DNA of 42,204 bases from a virus. The translations under genes were made by a program, and so were the position numbers. The stretch lies in the IMG/VR virus record IMGVR_UViG_3300045051_000101, positions 1 through 42,204 of that record; one strand, written 5' to 3'. Positions 1 through 7,661 of the stretch are shown here, piece by piece. Under the pieces are notes generated by a model, which was given only the letters and a program-made list of their open reading frames with translations, was not told where the DNA came from and did not search any database. How positions within the stretch are numbered: the stretch's first letter is position 1; every line of letters starts with the position of its first letter.

Positions 1-127
1 ATCCCAACGCCGCCAGGAACCGTAGGAGGTGCTACGCCTTGGCCAAGACCAGCAGGCTGACCGCCCTCTTCGGATCCTTTTTCTCCATTGCCGCCAAGCA
101 AAAGTCCAATGGTTTTGAGAATCGGGC
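1..127. repeat. 127-bp terminal direct repeat, copy 1
   Basis: Bases 1-127 are identical to bases 42078-42204, the last bases of the window. An exact repeat of 127 bases is what a de Bruijn assembler with k=127 leaves at the ends of a circular contig. The repeat lies inside one coding gene that reads through the join. It therefore most likely marks circularity (a circularly permuted or circular molecule) and is not a biological terminal repeat. Confidence 0.95.
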
Positions 128-221
128 TTTTGCCACCAATAATGGTTTCGCTGATGGATGGCACGTTCTGCCACCGCATGAACTCCAACCCAAGATTTGC
201 AAATGGACTTTCTGTTGCCAT
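1..221 (-). CDS. Small virion-region protein, N-terminal part (gene crosses the circular join)
   Basis: ATG at 221-219 opens a frame that runs to base 1 and continues at base 42077 down to a TGA at 41921, giving 125 residues when the window is circularised. It begins MATESPFANLGLEFMRW. The middle is rich in Gly, Pro and Gln, and the C-terminus carries an Asp-rich GVDVDGDGQIDNFWG stretch that resembles a calcium-binding dockerin/EF-hand-like loop. It lies 9 bases after the stop of the 236-residue internal-virion-like gene and its stop overlaps the next start as ATGA. The function is unknown; from its position it is probably a minor virion protein. Confidence 0.8.
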   Translation of the reverse strand, partial: MATESPFANLGLEFMRWQNVPSISETIIGGKSPILKTIGLLLGGNGEKGSEEGGQPAGLGQGVAPPTVPGGVG

Positions 222-230
222 GATTGATCC

Positions 231-941
231 TTACAAGCGGAAGCCCATGCTCTTGCCCTGGCTGCTCTGGCCTTGAGTGCCTTGGAACTGGGGCGTGGTA
301 GAGGCCTGGGGCACACCAAACACAACCTGAGCGTACTTGGCATAGATGTCCTGAGGCGTCTGAGCGTACCCAATACGGCTTGCGGCAGCTTGTTGAGCGG
401 CAGACAGGCCTTGTTGGCCAGCACCCAGGAGGGTTTCTGCAGCCTTTTGACGCTGGGATTCAATGCCAGCAGACGTCTGTGCAGCAACAGAGCCCATACG
501 CTGTTCAGCAAGCGAAGCAAGGTTCCGAGATGCCAGAGCTTGGCGGGAAGATCCCAAAGCACCAGAACCACCAAACAGGGCAGCTTGCTGGTTCATCTGC
601 TCACGGGTTTCTTCACGGGCAGGCTGCAGAGCAGCTTGGATCTGCTGTTCCTTGTACTCAGGGCTGAACAACTGCTGAAGGCCTTGCATGCCACGCAAGT
701 AGGACTGGACACCGCCAGCTTCTTGTAAGGCACCCGCACGTTGGCCAACATCCATAGCTGTCTGAGCAGCACTAATTGCAGCAGGAGCCGTTTGCCCCAG
801 AGCAGTACCCGCACCACCAATTGTCTGCTTGTAAGCAGGCAGGAAGGTGCTGGTTAGCGCTTCAGTTTGAGCGGCCAAAGCCTGCCGCTGTTCAGGGGTG
901 AGTTGTACCGTAGTGGTACTAGAACCTTTTCCGCCGCCCAT
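231..941 (-). CDS. Putative internal virion / DNA-ejection protein
   Basis: This 236-residue protein is rich in Ala, Gln and Gly and is predicted mostly helical. After a short MGGGKGSSTTT leader there is a helical region (about residues 15-125), a GGSGALGSSRQALASRNLA motif near 125-140, another Ala/Gln-rich helix, and a C-terminal part with the sequence YAQTPQDIYAKYAQVVFG. This composition is typical of small podoviral internal virion proteins (T7 gp14-like or P22 ejection proteins) that leave the capsid with the DNA and insert into the envelope. It sits between tail-fibre genes and two larger putative internal proteins across the join, which fits that role. The assignment rests on composition and context, not on a recognised catalytic motif. 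Confidence 0.6.
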   Translation of the reverse strand: MGGGKGSSTTTVQLTPEQRQALAAQTEALTSTFLPAYKQTIGGAGTALGQTAPAAISAAQTAMDVGQRAGALQEAGGVQSYLRGMQGLQQLFSPEYKEQQIQAALQPAREETREQMNQQAALFGGSGALGSSRQALASRNLASLAEQRMGSVAAQTSAGIESQRQKAAETLLGAGQQGLSAAQQAAASRIGYAQTPQDIYAKYAQVVFGVPQASTTPQFQGTQGQSSQGKSMGFRL

Positions 942-943
942 TT

Positions 944-1243
944 TTAGGCTCCTTTACCTTTGCCAGACCTCAAAATCTGCCTCAGATCCACAGATCTGTT
1001 TTGCTGAGGTGCTGTTGGTTGCTGAAACGTTTGAATCTGTTGATTACCAATGGAAGCATTATCCCACGGACCGACAGTATTTGAATACTGATTTGGTTGG
1101 CCCATTTGGGGTTGGCCAGATTGGCCAGGATAGGTGATGCTGCCTCCTTTGCCCTGGGGCTGGCCAAAAGGATCGGGCGTTTGCTGTACGTTCCGGTTTT
1201 GGTTTAGCGGTTGTTGCGTGACTTGAGCAATTGGAGAGCCCAT
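944..1243 (-). CDS. Gln/Pro-rich hypothetical protein
   Basis: This 99-residue protein is strongly enriched in Gln, Pro, Asn and Gly and is likely disordered, ending in a basic RQILRSGKGKGA tail. It lies 2 bases before the internal-virion-like gene and 11 bases after a putative tail protein, so it is co-transcribed with virion genes. I recognise no domain. It could be a small structural or assembly factor. Confidence 0.65.
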   Translation of the reverse strand: MGSPIAQVTQQPLNQNRNVQQTPDPFGQPQGKGGSITYPGQSGQPQMGQPNQYSNTVGPWDNASIGNQQIQTFQQPTAPQQNRSVDLRQILRSGKGKGA

Positions 1244-1254
1244 GATCTGTCCTT

Positions 1255-2334
1255 TTAAACGTATTGACTGATGTCGATTGCAAATATTCTAGGCGTAAAA
1301 CCCATGTTTGTGCCCAGTGGGAATCCGGCCAAGTTGTAAATGTCTTGATCCCAATCCCGACAAACCCAGCCTGAATAAAATTGATTGCCAGTTCGTTTAA
1401 TGCCAACAAAGAAAAGTTTAAAAATCAAATATCCAGTAGGGCTATTTACACTCTGATAATAAGCCGATGTGGACATGCTGCATGTTGCCGATGTCGCGGG
1501 AAATGTCCCACTGGTGGACAGCAAATTGGTGCTGGGCATTACATAATCATAGTAATTTGACCCAATGCTTCCGCTCCAATTGGTTGCTGGCACTGTTTGT
1601 ACAGCATAAATTTTGGGGTTTACAACGTTATTCGATGTGTCAAACAACACTGCTCCAGAAGGACTTCTGACAGATAATCCGTATCCAGATGGAGCAACTG
1701 TTGGCCTTTCAAAAACAAAAACTCTGGGTATTGCATTGGAGTTTTTCAAAATCCTAATCTGGTAATTTGACCCGGATGTGTTTACAACCGAATAAATATT
1801 CGCCAGTTGATCATTAAGATTTTCAACAAAAACAATTGGCCTGCCATTTGTGCTGATGTTGTATGTCGCCAAAGACCCAACATTAAATGAGTTGACCGTT
1901 GTTTGTGATGAATATGTGGCCAGACCAGCAAATTTATAATTTGAAGAAATGTAAGAGTTTAAACACTCATTATCATTATTAACTGCATTAAATCCGAATG
2001 TGTTTACAGCCGGAGCGGTTTTAATAAACACATAAATGGTTCTTCTCTGATAAGAGAGATATGGGTTTGATGGAATGTTTCTGTTCCATATAACCCGAGG
2101 ATATCCAAGAGCGTAATCAACGGACATGTCATACACGGCATCTCCGCCCCAAACGTAGTTGGTGAAGTTGCCTACGACCTGAATGTCAATGGTGTATCCA
2201 GCAAGCTCTGGGAAAACCGCAGATCCCGCCGTATTCTGAGCGGTGTCAATGCTGGTGTAAAACGAAAAAGTCTTTGACGCAGAGTCAAAAATCGTTCGTC
2301 CAGTTGCATCTTTGACCAGTATTCCGTAAGACAT
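1255..2334 (-). CDS. Putative tail protein with two similar beta modules
   Basis: This 359-residue protein begins MSYGILVKDATGRTIFDS. A related segment, YGLSVRSPSGAVLFDTSNN, occurs again near residue 218, which suggests two copies of one beta-rich module. The pattern YG(L/I).V....G..(L/I)FD(S/T) is common at the start of small phage tail proteins (DUF6453-like). It follows the 667-residue tail protein with a 2-base gap. It is probably an external tail or fibre component. The family assignment is from memory of the N-terminal pattern and is tentative. Confidence 0.6.
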   Translation of the reverse strand: MSYGILVKDATGRTIFDSASKTFSFYTSIDTAQNTAGSAVFPELAGYTIDIQVVGNFTNYVWGGDAVYDMSVDYALGYPRVIWNRNIPSNPYLSYQRRTIYVFIKTAPAVNTFGFNAVNNDNECLNSYISSNYKFAGLATYSSQTTVNSFNVGSLATYNISTNGRPIVFVENLNDQLANIYSVVNTSGSNYQIRILKNSNAIPRVFVFERPTVAPSGYGLSVRSPSGAVLFDTSNNVVNPKIYAVQTVPATNWSGSIGSNYYDYVMPSTNLLSTSGTFPATSATCSMSTSAYYQSVNSPTGYLIFKLFFVGIKRTGNQFYSGWVCRDWDQDIYNLAGFPLGTNMGFTPRIFAIDISQYV

Positions 2335-2336
2335 GT

Positions 2337-4340
2337 TTACGCCAACAGATCGCCAATTTGTACTCGCAGATTGCCAGATGCATCAAACACCTTGATGACG
2401 TTGTTGGCAATAAACAGACGAGCGCCAGTGGTAGCATTTTGAATGGTCGTATTGCCGGATGAATCAACGATAAACCGATTGTTGATATTCAAAGAGCCAG
2501 CAGTAATGGACCCCATATTGGCGGTGATTGCAGACAACTGAGTAACACTCATCTTGTCGGCAGTAATCGTGTTGCCCGCAATGTTGGTGCCGGTAATCGT
2601 GTTGGCAGCTACTTTGTCGCCAGTAATCGTATTGCTGACAATCAGACTGCCAGTGATGTACGTCTGGAACAGTGCCCAACTGGTGGTGAACCGATAAACC
2701 ACTGCGTTGTTGGATGCGTTGTAGCTGACCGTGGCAATGTCACCAGCCACAGGATTTCTGCCCAGCAAAGCACTGACTTCGGCATTTGTCGGGGCAGAGC
2801 TGTCATTAGCTGCGCGGGTAATCACATAGGTGGCAGCACCGTTTGTACCGTTCGTTCCGTTCGTACCGTTTGTGCCATTAGCACCGTTTGCGCCGTTGTA
2901 AGCAATCGCCCGGATTGGATAGGCCACATTGGTCCAGTCCAGGGTGGAAGTTGCCGTAGTTGCAGACGTATTGAGCGGAACCGTGATGGCCCAAAGATAG
3001 TTGCCAGCGGTAGTGTTGCTAGGAGCCTCAGAAAACCAACCAGAAGGCGCTGAATACGCTCCGGTGGCCCAAGTGTAGGTCGAGGTCGTTGAAGGCCTTG
3101 TAGGGGGCACAGACGAGCCGGTCCAAATGTAGATGGTCGGGAATGCCGACATCAGGCCGTTGGCACCAGCAGCACCTGGAGCGCCATCGTAGACCACGGG
3201 CAAGGTGACGATCTTGGTAATCGGGCTGATCAGGTTAGAACCGTTAACCGTCAAGGAAACGGTCACACCGACAGACGAGCTGGTGGGGGTGACAATAACC
3301 GAGGGGGCGGTAGAACTGGTCGGTGTAGCACCACTAATCGTCCAGCTATACGTTGGCGACGTAATGTTCTGAATAACCGCAGATAGGGTGGCGTTGGCCG
3401 GGGTATATGCACCGCCAGCATTCTGGACAAAGGCGGTATACCCATTGATGTCCACAGAAGATCCTTGCTGGCCAACAGCACCAGGATCAACGTAGACAAG
3501 CTGCAAGGTGGCCACACCAGCCTGGGTGACGTTGCCAAGGTTATTCTTGTACCGGACGGGAACCGTGATGTATGCCGGGCTGTTCGGCATAGCCGATGGA
3601 TTGGGCCACTGAGCATAATCACCAGCATCCGTCGGGTTGCCAATCGTAATATTGGTGTAAGAGATATCCCCAAACCCGGTGGTCGAGCTGTTGCCGATCC
3701 TCCAGGTGTTATTGGTAAATCCAACAGCAGTATCTGTCTGGGCATCCACAAAAGGAATAACTTCTCCCTTATCTGTGGCGTACATAACAGGAACAATGCC
3801 TGTCAAGTCAGGTGCCAGGGGAGATCCAGTGCGGGGTACTTGCAGGATGGTCGGCGTGAAATACGCAACAAATGTTTCTGCAATAACCGGGATATTCCCG
3901 GATGTGACCACATCCAGATCAATTGCTGATCCCGGATCAATTAGCCAACCAGCATCAGGAGCCGAGATAGACGCAGCAAACTGGATTTGTCTACCGCCAG
4001 TGGCAATATACCAAAGCGATTTGGTTACTCCAAAACCACCAGAAACCTTGTACCAAAGATAATCTGATGGATTGGACGATTCAGAGGCGTCATTACTGTT
4101 TCTGATGCCAAAATACTCCCGGTTTGTAGGAGTATTTGAGAAATTCACGGATCCGTCAAAACTGTCTGCATATTTAATGGCCATGTATTTATACAAATAG
4201 CCAGAAATTTCCCCTGATGGACCAGTAATCTGGCCCGTATTGGGGTCGGCAGAAATATTTGCACTGAAGTTGGATAGCAGGTAATTAACCGCCTCCGACA
4301 GTTCAGACAGTTCTGGTTTGGAGTCCAGTGCAAATGGCAT
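2337..4340 (-). CDS. Putative tail fibre / tip protein with collagen-like segment
   Basis: This 667-residue protein combines several beta-rich regions: an N-terminal region with YLYKYMAIKYAD, Ig-like repeats around residues 280-400, and a collagen-like GANGANGTNGTNGTNG tract near residues 485-500. Its C-terminus has repeated TITG/TITADK steps ending in GSLNINNRFIVDSSGN and VFDASGNLRVQIGDL. The C-terminal pattern resembles the tip domains of lambda J-type host-specificity proteins. Its ATG overlaps the upstream stop by one base (TAATG). It probably forms or decorates the tail tip and contributes to host recognition. Confidence 0.7.
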   Translation of the reverse strand: MPFALDSKPELSELSEAVNYLLSNFSANISADPNTGQITGPSGEISGYLYKYMAIKYADSFDGSVNFSNTPTNREYFGIRNSNDASESSNPSDYLWYKVSGGFGVTKSLWYIATGGRQIQFAASISAPDAGWLIDPGSAIDLDVVTSGNIPVIAETFVAYFTPTILQVPRTGSPLAPDLTGIVPVMYATDKGEVIPFVDAQTDTAVGFTNNTWRIGNSSTTGFGDISYTNITIGNPTDAGDYAQWPNPSAMPNSPAYITVPVRYKNNLGNVTQAGVATLQLVYVDPGAVGQQGSSVDINGYTAFVQNAGGAYTPANATLSAVIQNITSPTYSWTISGATPTSSTAPSVIVTPTSSSVGVTVSLTVNGSNLISPITKIVTLPVVYDGAPGAAGANGLMSAFPTIYIWTGSSVPPTRPSTTSTYTWATGAYSAPSGWFSEAPSNTTAGNYLWAITVPLNTSATTATSTLDWTNVAYPIRAIAYNGANGANGTNGTNGTNGTNGAATYVITRAANDSSAPTNAEVSALLGRNPVAGDIATVSYNASNNAVVYRFTTSWALFQTYITGSLIVSNTITGDKVAANTITGTNIAGNTITADKMSVTQLSAITANMGSITAGSLNINNRFIVDSSGNTTIQNATTGARLFIANNVIKVFDASGNLRVQIGDLLA

Positions 4341-5953
4341 TAGAAGGCATCCTCAACAATGGTGGTTTGCCAGTTAATCGCTGTCAGATTCCAAGCGTTT
4401 GTGGCGTCATTGGATTCTACTTTTACCGATACGGTGCGTACAGCGTTTTGTTGGGTGGTAATCCAGGGGGTGTTGGTGTTGATTTCAGCAACCCCAGTCT
4501 GGCTGTACACAGCAGGCTGGCCAGTGGAATTAGCACCACCCACCGTGATATTAATCGACCCAGTACCAGCCACCTCAGGCAGCAGACGGTGGACATAGAT
4601 TTTGGAGCTAAAAGGAACCGGGCCTTTTTCGGTCTGCATCACCATGTTGTTGCGCTCAAACAGGCAAGGGATGGGTGCGTTGTTGATGAAGGAGTTGCCG
4701 ATATTGGTCTGAATCAGCTTCCTGGACGTTCCGCTGGCCGAAGCATACGTGACAGTACGGGATGCTGGATTAAACGCTCCAGAGACCAATCTGGGGGCTT
4801 CTGTGCCCATGCATGCGTTCTGGATGTCCTTGGGGGCATTCCAGATCTGCAAGTCATACCGGTAGGACAGCATCTTGTTGCACCACCCGGTAGAGGTCAG
4901 GTCAGGGTAATACACCTCGATCTGGTTTTTCTGGGTGTTGTTGACCATGAAAATCCGGCTGGAGTAAGCAGGATTGATGTTGGCAAAGAAATAATCCTTG
5001 ACCTTTTGGTTGGCCAGGGACGTAAAGTTGGTGCCATCGAACATCCAGATGTCACGAGCATCAACCCCGTAAACACTGGAGTCAGTATTGGTCCAGCAGT
5101 TGTTGTTCAGCAATCCCCTGCCCTGGTTGAGCAGTCGGACACCAAAGATCGGTGCGGTGCTGTTTTGATAGGCAATCGGGGTGAAGACAACAGTGTCCCA
5201 GTACGAGAAGACGTAGAAGTTCCCGCCGAACACAAAGCCATCAATGATCGGGCCACGAATTGGCACCTCTTGTTCGTTGGCCACGTTGGTCAAGGTCGGT
5301 TCCCATGTATCTGGGACGCCTGCAATACCGAAAGCCTGGGACCAGCGAACGGTGGTGGGATAGTTGGTTTCAATCCCGCCAGCAGTCTTGGTCAGGTTGC
5401 CAGCGATCAGGATGTTGCCAACGTTTGGAGAGCAGTAGTTCCGAACAAACCCAGCAGTTGTTTTGGTAACGCCGGGTTCGTAATTCCAGGCCGCATTTGA
5501 AGTGATCGTCATTTCGTTTGCGGTAGGCAGGAAGTACATGGGGTTGTTGAGCGTGTCGTTAGCAAAAAACACCCCGCCAACCCAGGACGAAGTGATATTC
5601 AGCCCCTCAACATACCCGGGAAGGGTAATAGAAGGATTGCCACCAACCCCAGGAGTAATGTTGGTTACCCCAGAAGTTGTGACCATGTACCAGCGACCAT
5701 TGCTGGACGAATCACGGGTTGCAACGATATATACCCAGGTGGCCTCACTTCTGAAGCCTCCTTCCATGTAAATGGCTTGATTTGGTATAGCCGTCAGAAT
5801 TTCCTGTTCGCCAAATATCTTTTTAATCCCACGAACATCGCACTCCACGTTCAGGCCAGAGTTGTATTCGTTTGGACCCAGGGCGTTGCTTGGCACGTCA
5901 GGAGTAAAACTCATTGACGCAAACGGGGTGCGGATGCGGGAATAGTCGCTCAT
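4340..5953 (-). CDS. Tail nozzle / DNA-stabilisation-like tail protein
   Basis: The chosen start gives 537 residues ([11 protein letters not shown]) and overlaps the stop of the preceding 54-residue gene as ATGA; a further upstream start is possible but lacks this coupling. The protein is rich in Trp, Asn and aromatic residues, with repeated blade-like beta stretches and a conserved-looking [17 protein letters not shown] segment near residues 378-394. This resembles the propeller-type nozzle and tail-tube-closing proteins of podoviruses (P22 gp10, T7 gp12, SU10 nozzle). It would cap the portal-adaptor channel and hold the packaged DNA. The fold assignment is inferred from pattern and gene order. 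Confidence 0.6.
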   Translation of the reverse strand: MSDYSRIRTPFASMSFTPDVPSNALGPNEYNSGLNVECDVRGIKKIFGEQEILTAIPNQAIYMEGGFRSEATWVYIVATRDSSSNGRWYMVTTSGVTNITPGVGGNPSITLPGYVEGLNITSSWVGGVFFANDTLNNPMYFLPTANEMTITSNAAWNYEPGVTKTTAGFVRNYCSPNVGNILIAGNLTKTAGGIETNYPTTVRWSQAFGIAGVPDTWEPTLTNVANEQEVPIRGPIIDGFVFGGNFYVFSYWDTVVFTPIAYQNSTAPIFGVRLLNQGRGLLNNNCWTNTDSSVYGVDARDIWMFDGTNFTSLANQKVKDYFFANINPAYSSRIFMVNNTQKNQIEVYYPDLTSTGWCNKMLSYRYDLQIWNAPKDIQNACMGTEAPRLVSGAFNPASRTVTYASASGTSRKLIQTNIGNSFINNAPIPCLFERNNMVMQTEKGPVPFSSKIYVHRLLPEVAGTGSINITVGGANSTGQPAVYSQTGVAEINTNTPWITTQQNAVRTVSVKVESNDATNAWNLTAINWQTTIVEDAF

Positions 5954-6114
5954 GCAGATTGCTCCGGTGTATCTGCGGGAAGTGGTTGATTCCCCTCCTC
6001 CAGCCACTTCAGGTAAGCCTGATAGTCGGTGTTGGCGGGGTCGAATGGGATGAAGGCGTTGTCGGACAGGCGCTGAACAGACGCGTCAAATTCTTGAAGC
6101 TTGTAGTTTTCCAT
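5950..6114 (-). CDS. Small tail-assembly-chaperone-like protein
   Basis: This 54-residue gene starts one base after the stop of the upstream fibre gene, and its TGA overlaps the next ATG (ATGA). The sequence contains [19 protein letters not shown] followed by EEGNQP. The pattern IP.DP.N.DYQ.YL.W...GN.P is typical of the N-terminus of small phage tail-assembly chaperones and XkdW-like proteins. It probably assists assembly of a neighbouring fibre, or is a remnant of a larger chaperone. Confidence 0.65.
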   Translation of the reverse strand: MENYKLQEFDASVQRLSDNAFIPFDPANTDYQAYLKWLEEGNQPLPADTPEQSA

Positions 6115-7224
6115 TTATAACTCCGCAGATGCCGCAATAACATCCGTGTTTGTCAATCTACTTGTTACAACAGCGTTGGTTGTTAAACCACTAAACCCTG
6201 AAATGTTTGTCCAAATAGCGTTCGTTCCGGCGGTTGTATTTGCCAATGCTGGGCTTGTTGCGTTGTAGTCTCCTCCCGGGCTTCTGATAGACAGAGTCCC
6301 AGACCTAATAGAACACGTAGGCGACGCTCTCATTTGCTGGTAGAAGAACACCGTCACCGCAATACTGGAGGATGTTTCCGCAAACCCCGTAAGAGTTTGC
6401 CCTCCGATGTTTTGATAGTACCGCTGACACATAATCAGCTCACGCCCGTAGTCCCTGCGCTCAAACGGAGTAGCTACGGAGCCTGCTTCAAGCTGGACTC
6501 CGGTGATGTAGAAGGTGGCTCCGTTGGTGGAAATCCACTGTGTCTGCGCGGAGGTTTGGAAGTAAGTTCCAGACTGCCACGAACCAGCGGTAGTGGTGAA
6601 GCTGCTGCCGCCACCAAGCGTAAACCAGAGGCGCAACCCAATACTGTTATCGGTAGCAAGAGCAGACGCAGTGTCACCACTCACGGTAATGGTCTTTTGC
6701 TCCCAAGTGTTAGCCGAGTTGATGGTGTACGTACCAACATAACTCTTGGATGCGTTAGTGTTCCCCGCCCAAACACAGTAAGTGCCTGTGATACTGGAAC
6801 GTACCCAAAACGAAATGGTCACAGGAACTGCGCTTGAGGTTCCATAGGCAAAATCAGCTACGTTGAAGCCCTCAATAAACTGCTGGATACCGTAGTAGTC
6901 ACCGGAGGCAAGTGAAGAATCAGCGGTTGTGACGGTCAAGAAAAGGCTGTTTGTAAAACCTGCTCCCGTGGGGACTGTTGTTGACCGCTGAACACTAAAG
7001 CCACCTCCTCCAGTCAAAGCTGGAACCCATCGGTCAAGGGTATAAGTGCCGTTTACAGCAGTCACACTCGCCCCAGCGTTCCTCTGGTCAATCCGCATGT
7101 CGCCGTTGATGATCCTGTTCCTGAACCCTTGCAGGCTCTGAGCAGTAGGAGTCATGCCGTTGATCTGGGCTGTGTTGCCTCCAGAGGCATCAAGATAGAC
7201 ATTTGCTCGTACAGTGCTGGTCAT
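6115..7224 (-). CDS. Tail fibre / receptor-binding protein with NRIINGDMRIDQRN module
   Basis: This 369-residue protein has an N-terminal attachment segment followed by FRNRIINGDMRIDQRNAG near residues 35-52. That signature is found in many phage fibre proteins with a carbohydrate-binding-module-like jelly-roll fold. The following region (SFWVRSS, LWFTLGGGSSF, FYITGVQLEAGSVATPFE) matches the same family. A C-terminal domain begins after REL..CQRYYQ near residue 270. It is one of several fibres encoded in a row. Its ATG overlaps the upstream stop (ATGA). It is probably a host-surface binding protein. Confidence 0.75.
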   Translation of the reverse strand: MTSTVRANVYLDASGGNTAQINGMTPTAQSLQGFRNRIINGDMRIDQRNAGASVTAVNGTYTLDRWVPALTGGGGFSVQRSTTVPTGAGFTNSLFLTVTTADSSLASGDYYGIQQFIEGFNVADFAYGTSSAVPVTISFWVRSSITGTYCVWAGNTNASKSYVGTYTINSANTWEQKTITVSGDTASALATDNSIGLRLWFTLGGGSSFTTTAGSWQSGTYFQTSAQTQWISTNGATFYITGVQLEAGSVATPFERRDYGRELIMCQRYYQNIGGQTLTGFAETSSSIAVTVFFYQQMRASPTCSIRSGTLSIRSPGGDYNATSPALANTTAGTNAIWTNISGFSGLTTNAVVTSRLTNTDVIAASAEL

Positions 7225-7658
7225 ACGATCTCCCGGTCCAGGGGCCAGTTCATTTGTAATGCTGCAAGCTGATCAACAGACGTGCAGGCAAGAACAGCAG
7301 CCTCGTTTGCATCGCTGGCATCTCGGATTGCTTTGCGCTTATCCAGAGTCTCTGCGTCAACAGGCTTTACGCCCTCAGATGCACGAACAATCTTCCAGTC
7401 CGTTGCCGACAACAGAGATCCAGCAATACTTTTGATCTGGCTGACCATGTTCTGCTTGAGTTGATCCAGGTCTTTGGGATTGTTTGGACCCCAGTAGAAC
7501 CGGTCATCATACGGCTCAGGATCAGCAACTTCAGTGATGCCGATAGCGGCCTTTTCCTCTGCGCTGGCAAGGCGTAGCCAGTTAGCAGGGTACTGAGTAC
7601 CGTCAGCCGTGGTAAACGGCACATCAAGAGCCAGGGGGTTGTTGTTCAGCAAAAACAT
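7221..7658 (-). CDS. Putative tail fibre assembly protein
   Basis: This 145-residue protein begins MFLLNNNPLALDVPF, and continues with GTQYPANWLRLASAEEKAAIGI. That N-terminal pattern is common in phage tail-fibre assembly or chaperone proteins, followed here by a helical domain resembling DUF4376. It lies between two fibre genes, with an ATGA overlap to the downstream one. It probably helps fold or attach a fibre. Confidence 0.6.
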   Translation of the reverse strand: MFLLNNNPLALDVPFTTADGTQYPANWLRLASAEEKAAIGITEVADPEPYDDRFYWGPNNPKDLDQLKQNMVSQIKSIAGSLLSATDWKIVRASEGVKPVDAETLDKRKAIRDASDANEAAVLACTSVDQLAALQMNWPLDREIV

Positions 7659-7661
7659 GGG

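Noticed and set aside
4328-5500. Plus-strand open frame of about 390 codons opposite the nozzle gene
   Set aside because: Antisense shadow without recognisable protein pattern; the minus-strand gene explains the region with couplings at both ends.
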